Shown here: positions 60,101 to 64,000 of the stretch, in pieces | Layout: the number at the start of each line of letters is the position of its first letter | Position numbering within the stretch: position 1 is the first letter of the stretch | Source of the DNA: Tubiluchus corallicola | Taxonomy: Eukaryota; Priapulida; Priapulimorpha; Priapulimorphida; Tubiluchidae | Direction of reading: 5' to 3' | DNA: 64,000 nucleotides | Assembly: GCA_030141605.1 (NCBI GenBank) | Contig: JAQGDQ010000196.1 | Location: 1-64,000 of the forward strand | Position numbers and translations under genes: made by a program | Notes under the pieces: generated by a model | The model's input: only the letters and a program-made list of their open reading frames with translations | What the model was told of the DNA's origin: nothing | The model's database searches: none

Positions 60101-62615
60101 TGTCGCTGACTCGCCTTTAGGGTGCACCACTCACTAACCAAAAACGTATTTTTAAACTTATTGAGAACCTGCAGTAATTTAAAATTTTGCTTCGTTAGTG
60201 ACGTGTGTGCTACGAATTCTCTGATTATTTTTTTAAAGTTTACACAATGTTATCTAAACTTGTTTCAAATGACCTGTCATCAAAATGGCTGCATCTAATG
60301 GTCATCGCAGGATTTTAAATTTACCTTTTTTATACAGTTTTACTATCGACACAAGTCTAATATGTAAAAAGGTAGTAGGTAAGTGGTATAAAATTTCAAG
60401 ACAAATTTTTTAAGCTTTATCTAAATTGGGGGTTTTCTTGTGCTTTAATGTTTGTTGCTTTTATTATCAATACATGTATTTCCTTGCACTATCCATGATC
60501 CGCCATTTCTAAAGGGTTTCTATTCAGAACAAAAGTGTAACTTCACCATGTTGCCTTACGCTGCATGCAACAATTGTGAGATTTTGAATTTTTCAGGCGA
60601 TGACAGCGAGGTTCGTGCTCACGCTGAGAATATATCACCAACTAATAAGACAGTTACTGACAGAACTGTGATCAATTTGAAATCCGATGAACACATGCCT
60701 ACTGATAGCGACAGTGATCTTGATAATGATAAGGACCTGTTTGAAAACAAAGGTGACTACTCTGTATTAAAGCAAAATCCAAGTCTCTCGGGAAGTTAAG
60801 CTTATTTTAATATTTGGGGAAAATGTTAGAAGGTTTCGGCAATAAAATTGTGATAAGCGCCTCGTGTAATTAGTGAAACCAATTTAAAGTCGCCGTTACT
60901 TCACACTTGGGTGCGCTCATTTTAGCAAAAAATAGTGTCATCTGGTTACCGTGCAATATAAACACTTATCCCGCCAGGTGCTTCAGAATCTTTTTTTAAC
61001 TTATAGAGCAAACTCTGTAAACTAAGTAACCAGTCTGGTGCCTACTATGTGCTAACAAGTTTACATGCGTATCTAAAAGTCAACAAAAATCTGTATATTA
61101 ATTATTTACACAATTAATGATAATTACTAGCACATTTTAATCCTGTAGTTACAATTTTTAATGCATTGATTATACATTTTAATTTTGTGCTTAAAGTCAC
61201 AAGAAGGATACCTTCATCATATTTCAACTTTGTCTTTTTTGGTTTTCCGTTGCAGTTTTTCCTCAGCAGCGATTTTCTCCTGTTCGCAAGCAGACACCTG
61301 CACAGGTCACACATCGGCCGAAACCAATTAAAGTGTCGCACGAGAAACCGGAACTGAATTTGCCTCCATCTGGTGTCACTCAACCGTCAATTGCTTCAAG
61401 CGAAATGCCATTACTGCCCCGCCCGTCTAGTTGTTCCGGTTTTCAGCCCACGAGTGCTTTCGTTAAGGCTGCTCGACCCAAAAATGATGGTCAAATTCAC
61501 TTCGTAGGTGCTCCAAAAACGACTACACTGTCCAGTGTAATGCCGCCCGCTCAGCACTCTGCAGTGAAGGCCAGTCCTATGAGAATGATGCAAGAAGATA
61601 AACCACAGCTTGTCTTAGGAAACACAGTAACAAGTGCAGGACAGCAGAGAAATCAGAAACTGTACACCCACTCCAGAGTTCTGTTAGCACCTAAGAGTAC
61701 GACAAGTGCTGAGGTGGTATCTTCGTCTCGCGCCGGCTTTTTCGTACAGCCTGCAACAACGGGTATAACCGATCGTAATCTCACCGCTACAACGTTCACG
61801 ACTACGATCAAGCCGCTGCCAACTACAGTGCAAATTGCTTCTAAACACATGACTCCTGCTGGCGAGACGTTCCAGCAAATGCAGAACAGTCAAGGCTTGC
61901 TGAAACTTCAGCCGCCACAGATTTCTCTGCACTCTCCTAAAGGCTCAACGTCGCAGTACATCGTCGGATCTCCTACAGTGCATACAGTGACGAAACCTGC
62001 TCTTGTCACACGGACCTTATCATCAACGACTGCTTCTGCTAGCTCAAACAGACGCCAAGATGGTAAAGGTGGGTCATTACCTGCTGCGCCATTGATAACG
62101 AATGTCGTTTTAAGGCCAAGCCAAACTGTTTATCAACAGCCTGTTGTAACACAGACCGTACAATCAAATAATTTTTCCATCTCTCCTGCGGTCATTCCTC
62201 AAGGATCTGCAACGCATGTCCAGTACATTTTACCTTCGCTCACCGTGCAGACTAACCCTAATGGAAAAGTGCAGAACCTTCTACAGATGGCGCTACCCTG
62301 CGCTTCACTTCAAAGCGGAAACATCCAGCTCACGGCCATACCAACTATAGTGCCGTCGACGTACAATAGCGGCAACAGCGTAAATTTAGCTTCGGTCAGC
62401 AACGGTCAAGCTAATGGGCCACATTCTAGTCAGCATTCTGGTACTCAGTACAGGAAAGAGGTACCAGAGAAAGATGCACTGAGCAATGCTAATCAACCGG
62501 TGACAATCACAAACAGTGCTATAGGGGCGTGTCAGATACAGGTGGCACCTGTACAGCAGCCAGGTAACTTGGCAGTCACACCACAACCTCAGAGATTTGT
62601 GCTGTCCCCGTCAAG
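42174..62615 (+). CDS. cic: Capicua transcriptional repressor (HMG box), long isoform, 3'-partial
   Basis: HMG-box repressor acting below receptor tyrosine kinase/ERK signalling, which relieves its repression of target genes. Exons 42174-45167, 49549-49698, 52296-52444, 53349-53534, 54641-54785, 56664-56752, 58524-58614, 60597-60752 and 61256-62615 join in phase (about 1,767 residues from M at 42191). The long-isoform exon holds a conserved block (residues about 388-490, [17 protein letters not shown]) and a C-x4-C-x9-C-x2-H motif (638-667). Then come [21 protein letters not shown], and the HMG box with signature [20 protein letters not shown] and DWKWC. Acidic segments and a long Gln/Ser/Thr-rich region follow. 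The last exon ends at a donor, so the conserved C1 domain lies past the right edge. Confidence 0.97.
45221..47150. other. CIC intron, nothing recognised
   Basis: AT-rich, no repeats or motifs I can support. An ATTAAA near 45,545 could act as a poly(A) signal for a truncated long-exon transcript, but this is speculative. Confidence 0.5.
47185..47560 (+). promoter_or_regulatory. cic: putative internal promoter for the short CIC isoform
   Basis: A CpG-richer island inside the CIC intron (GCGCGCG at about 47,198), with a perfect CRE TGACGTCA at 47451-47458 and a CCAAT box in GCCAGCCAATCAG at about 47,487. It lies about 1 kb upstream of the short-isoform start codon. Inferred from composition, motifs and position. 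Confidence 0.45.
48360..48455. repeat. tandem duplication of ~50 bp
   Basis: Two near-identical copies of TTAATTAAATATTCCGATAC followed by CAAGTGTCAGGCAGTC, 130-220 bp upstream of the short-isoform ATG. It could hold duplicated transcription-factor sites. Confidence 0.85.
48584..48608 (+). CDS. cic: CIC short-isoform first coding exon (MAKSKWKK)
   Basis: ATG with eight codons, then donor AAAG|GTAAAT in phase 1, the same phase as the 3-kb exon. Spliced to 49549 it reads [20 protein letters not shown]. Animals are known to make CIC-L and CIC-S from alternative first exons. The splice fit and CpG-rich upstream sequence support this; no transcript evidence is available here. Confidence 0.65.
49549..49698 (+). 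CDS. cic: CIC exon with [11 protein letters not shown] motif
   Basis: Acceptor TTATTTTCAG, donor GCTG|GTGAGT. Encodes [20 protein letters not shown], then [16 protein letters not shown]. In mammalian CIC the equivalent [11 protein letters not shown] segment binds ATXN1/ATXN1L. Phase 1 at both ends, so both isoforms can include it. Confidence 0.92.
49825..50200. repeat. dispersed ATTCGAA-rich repeat, copy 1
   Basis: Shares AGCACATCAACTACATACGTTCTTTA and TTCAAATTCGCTTTCTAATA (approximate) with 56,030-56,460. It overlaps a 176-codon minus-strand open frame with no recognisable domain. Confidence 0.6.
50525..52290. other. CIC intron, nothing recognised
   Basis: AT-rich intron without repeats or conserved coding blocks. 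Confidence 0.6.
52296..52444 (+). CDS. cic: CIC exon with [10 protein letters not shown] site
   Basis: Acceptor TTGTTTAG, donor AAG|GTGAGT. Encodes [20 protein letters not shown], then a serine run and [29 protein letters not shown] is the conserved CIC site which in mammals is phosphorylated by RSK and bound by 14-3-3 next to the HMG box. Confidence 0.93.
52630..52775. repeat. ~46-bp hairpin tandem repeat
   Basis: Units contain GTGTTTTTTAAAAAACACGT, a near-perfect palindrome, followed by GAARACATTACTCACT. There are three to four copies. It lies in the intron directly before the HMG-box exon. Confidence 0.88.
52776..53312 (+). mobile_element. TTAA-type MITE, family 2 (degenerate 5' end)
   Basis: TTGTTTAGACTCAATCTCAT to ACACAATCATCCAGTTTTCC matches the full length of 27666-28198, but both TTAA flanks are lost. 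Its right end is only about 36 bp from the HMG-box exon. Confidence 0.82.
53349..53534 (+). CDS. cic: CIC exon: HMG box, first part
   Basis: Encodes [39 protein letters not shown] and [19 protein letters not shown] to LAFQ. It is almost identical to the CIC HMG box of other animals, including the CIC-specific H-R-A-L-V-H-Q and [20 protein letters not shown]. Phase 0 at both ends. Confidence 0.98.
53538..53912. repeat. 23-bp minisatellite directly after the HMG exon
   Basis: CTCACAGACTCAATTTCAAG CTG and variants (GAGTCAATT, TATGCACAG) for about 16 copies. It starts within about 10 bp of the splice donor at 53534, so the donor-proximal intron is repeat-derived. Confidence 0.94.
54641..54785 (+). 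CDS. cic: CIC exon: HMG box end
   Basis: Acceptor TTTATTCCAG; encodes [20 protein letters not shown], then [20 protein letters not shown]. It completes the third HMG helix and its basic tail. Donor GTTG|GTAAGC. Confidence 0.96.
54845..54905. repeat. possible MITE end
   Basis: TAGGGCTGTAGCAATACACC followed by CGATACGATAC resembles the ends of common hAT-type MITEs. No partner end found. Confidence 0.25.
55205..55790. repeat. 81-bp tandem repeat, ~7 copies
   Basis: CATAACCAGGCTTAGTCAAT, then GCTGTACTTAATACTTGGTA and CAGTAAAATTAGTGCTGTTT, with a period of 81-82 bp. CIC intron. The minus-strand frame of 27-residue repeats is an artefact of a period divisible by three. Confidence 0.95.
56030..56460. 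repeat. dispersed ATTCGAA-rich repeat, copy 2, with internal 27-bp array
   Basis: The flanks match 49,825-50,200. In this copy about nine units of CTTAACATGTTTAGAACATC ATGTAGT (27 bp) occupy 56,125-56,355. The unit grew out of one segment that is single-copy in the other locus. Confidence 0.8.
56664..56752 (+). CDS. cic: CIC acidic exon
   Basis: Acceptor CTGTTAAG; encodes [20 protein letters not shown], then [10 protein letters not shown]. The donor is ACG|GTAGGT. A competing donor four bases later would give phase 1 and not match the next exon. Confidence 0.78.
56760..58520. other. CIC intron, nothing recognised
   Basis: AT-rich intron without supported repeats. Short frames around 57.6 and 58.2 kb lack conserved features. 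Confidence 0.6.
58524..58614 (+). CDS. cic: CIC acidic exon with [14 protein letters not shown]
   Basis: Acceptor TGCTTGTAG; encodes [20 protein letters not shown], then [10 protein letters not shown]. It corresponds to the acidic E-x-x-V-I-x-x-x-x-x-D-D segment after the HMG box in vertebrate CIC. The donor GGAG|GTTAGA is weaker than average. Confidence 0.82.
58690..59235 (-). mobile_element. TTAA-target MITE, family 2 (546 bp, intact ends)
   Basis: TTAA at 58686-58689 and 59236-59239. Ends AGGAAAACCGGATGATTGT and ACAATCGTCCAGTTTTCCT are inverted repeats. It is the best-preserved copy of the family and is inserted 75 bp after a CIC exon. Confidence 0.92.
59787..60444 (+). mobile_element. 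TTAA-target MITE, family 1 (658 bp)
   Basis: TTAA at 59783-59786 and 60445-60448. Ends AAGACAAGAA / TTCTTGTGCT. Interior as in 6426-7111. Second MITE in the same CIC intron, ending about 150 bp before exon 60597. Confidence 0.88.
60597..60752 (+). CDS. cic: CIC exon with TDSDSD segment
   Basis: Acceptor ATTTTTCAG; encodes [20 protein letters not shown], then [20 protein letters not shown] and FENKG. Resembles the I-D-L-K ... T-D-S-E-S-G-D region of CIC. Donor AAAG|GTGACT. TTAA MITE sequence lies on its 5' side and another dispersed repeat fragment on its 3' side. Confidence 0.85.
60830..60925 (+). repeat. fragment of dispersed repeat (14,430 family)
   Basis: GATAAGCGCCTCGTGTAATT and CCAATTTAAAGTCGCCGTTA match 14,510-14,560. 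Just downstream of CIC exon 60597-60752. Confidence 0.65.
61256..62615 (+). CDS. cic: CIC large Q/S/T-rich exon
   Basis: Acceptor CCGTTGCAG; begins [20 protein letters not shown], matching the K-V-F-S-P-V-I-R motif of vertebrate CIC after a phase-1 join. The remaining ~430 residues are Gln/Ser/Thr/Val/Pro-rich (for example [33 protein letters not shown]) and probably disordered. It ends RFVLSPSR at donor AG|GTTAGT, phase 2. The open frame past the donor to 62679 is intron. Confidence 0.93.
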
Positions 62616-62830
62616 GTTAGTAACTACTTTATTTAAAGTTGACAAATTCGGTGTGTTTTTATATGTGAATAAACGTTAAAAAATGTAGTTTTTTTACTAT
62701 CATTCAGTCTTGCCTCATAGAGAGGTATGCAGCTAATTGTTTAATTAAGCACAACTACATTAAAATTAACTCCACTTAGTACATTTGAGAACTCTGAAGA
62801 AGCAAGAATTCACACCACTTAGCTTGTAAG

Positions 62831-63675
62831 CAGTGGCGGCTGGTGTATATGCACTGAGGAGCTGCCCCTATTTTCTTATCGCTATTATTGATAGCATTCA
62901 TAATAATAATTATTATTAATTCTTCATTTGCTGCCTTCATCATTGTTAGTATTTTTGCTGACGTCGATTTTTCATTTATAAAGACGGTCATTTTGCAGCT
63001 TGTTGCTGATAACAGATTTGGCTTATTTGCAGTTCCCTCCAAATATCCTTCTGCATATTACTAATTAATTTATACATATTTAATAATTAATTAATTAATT
63101 CACTAATTAAACGAACAATGACCCTGTTTAGTCTGGCACAGTGCGTGTCATGAAATCACATTCATATTACAAACATATTTCCCATTCAGAATATATCGTT
63201 CAGACAATTCCCTTAGGAATATTCCCATAAGTGAAGAATGATATATTGTGGCTTTATATTAGTGATGGTAGTCATGCATAGGCATTCCGAAACTGCAGCA
63301 CCCCCTATTTTCACTTGATATTATCAACAACATTCAATATAATAGAGTCTTTTTTCTTTAATTCTTTCTTTACTTGTACATTGCATAATTCTTAAGCTTA
63401 ATGTCAGTAGCTGTCGCCTAGTTTATGAAAAAATTACAACAATCCACGTATGGAAATGTGCGCTTCACTTCTCCAGTGATACGGTGTTTGCTTGTGCGCA
63501 TGTGGCCATACACACATGTCCGAGATAAGAAGCTGCCATGTTGTGTAAATGTAAGTTTGGGTTTCTTTTTAACTAAATTTTCTGTTTTTTTCATTTTGCA
63601 CAATATTTAAACGATGACTAAAATTTTATTTCCTGAAGCAGCACCCCCACTGATTTTGGCTGTGATCCACCGCTG
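62831..63675. mobile_element. hAT-like element, 845 bp, TIR CAGTGGCGGCTGG
   Basis: Left end CAGTGGCGGCTGGTG, right end CCACCGCTG. Flanks CTTGTAAG (62823-62830) and CTTGGAAG (63676-63683) are an 8-bp duplication with one change. The interior shares GTGCGCATGTGGCCATACAC-type sequence with 19816-20849. A second diverged left end near 63,261 suggests a nested copy. In the last CIC intron of the window. Confidence 0.75.
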
Positions 63676-63683
63676 CTTGGAAG

Positions 63684-64000
63684 TAATCGATTTGCGTAAA
63701 GTAATAATAATTCAAACGAAAAATACTTTGAAATTTGATCTATTTTTAGATTACAATGTATGTCAAATAGGAAGCCTAAGTTTTCTAGTTTATTTGCTGC
63801 TGGATTTCAGTTTTGCTTGTTATTCATCAAAGTTTTTCTGGTCATGTCACTTTATTTAAAAGTTATTCGAGTTAAATGAAGAAGCGGTGTGAAAAACCAT
63901 TTTGTTTGGAAATGAATTAGTTACTTGTCTAAACTGTAAACAGGTAGTTGATTCTCACCAAGGTAATAAAATGCAGTTGCTTAGGCATTTTCTTCAACGT
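63684..64000. other. CIC intron continuing past the window
   Basis: No exon recognised before the right edge. The next CIC exon must lie beyond it, because exon 61256-62615 ends in phase 2 at a donor. Confidence 0.6.

Overview
The window is animal genomic DNA: AT-rich, intron-rich and full of microsatellites, minisatellites and short DNA transposons. Gene 1 (SLC6) and gene 3 (capicua) are animal gene families. Degenerate CCCTAA arrays fit an animal with TTAGGG telomeres rather than an insect or nematode. A non-vertebrate metazoan with compact introns is the best reading; the species cannot be named from sequence alone. Almost all long open frames are read-through of tandem repeats. I rebuilt the real genes exon by exon from conserved protein motifs and checked that splice phases agree at every junction.

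Layout. (1) 1-13,571, minus strand: eight consecutive exons of an SLC6 neurotransmitter transporter of the glycine-transporter type. The first coding exon was not found and the C-terminal exons lie beyond the left edge. Its introns hold a near-perfect 2-kb inverted repeat carrying a LINE reverse-transcriptase tail, several satellites and TTAA-flanked MITEs. (2) 16,239-24,329, plus strand: a complete five-exon gene for a 555-residue single-pass membrane protein of unrecognised family, with a CRE-bearing upstream region and a poly(A) signal. Its introns hold a 24-bp minisatellite, a 1-kb hAT-like element and a CAA/CAG tract. (3) 24.3-42.1 kb: no gene recognised. The stretch holds a 110-bp satellite, MITEs, a hAT MITE with perfect target duplication, telomere-like arrays and a hAT transposase relic. 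(4) 42,174-62,615 and beyond, plus strand: the transcriptional repressor capicua (CIC). A 3-kb long-isoform exon and a separate tiny first exon for a short isoform both splice in the same phase to a shared exon carrying the ATXN1-binding-like motif. Then follow the 14-3-3-like site, the HMG box split over two exons, acidic exons and a long Q/S/T-rich exon. The C-terminal C1 domain is past the right edge.

The three genes are not an operon and no functional link between them is evident. The main points of interest are the unknown membrane protein, the two-promoter CIC layout, the altered TM6 motif of the transporter, and a mobile-element landscape dominated by TTAA-target MITE families and 8-bp-duplication hAT elements, several of them beside CIC exons.
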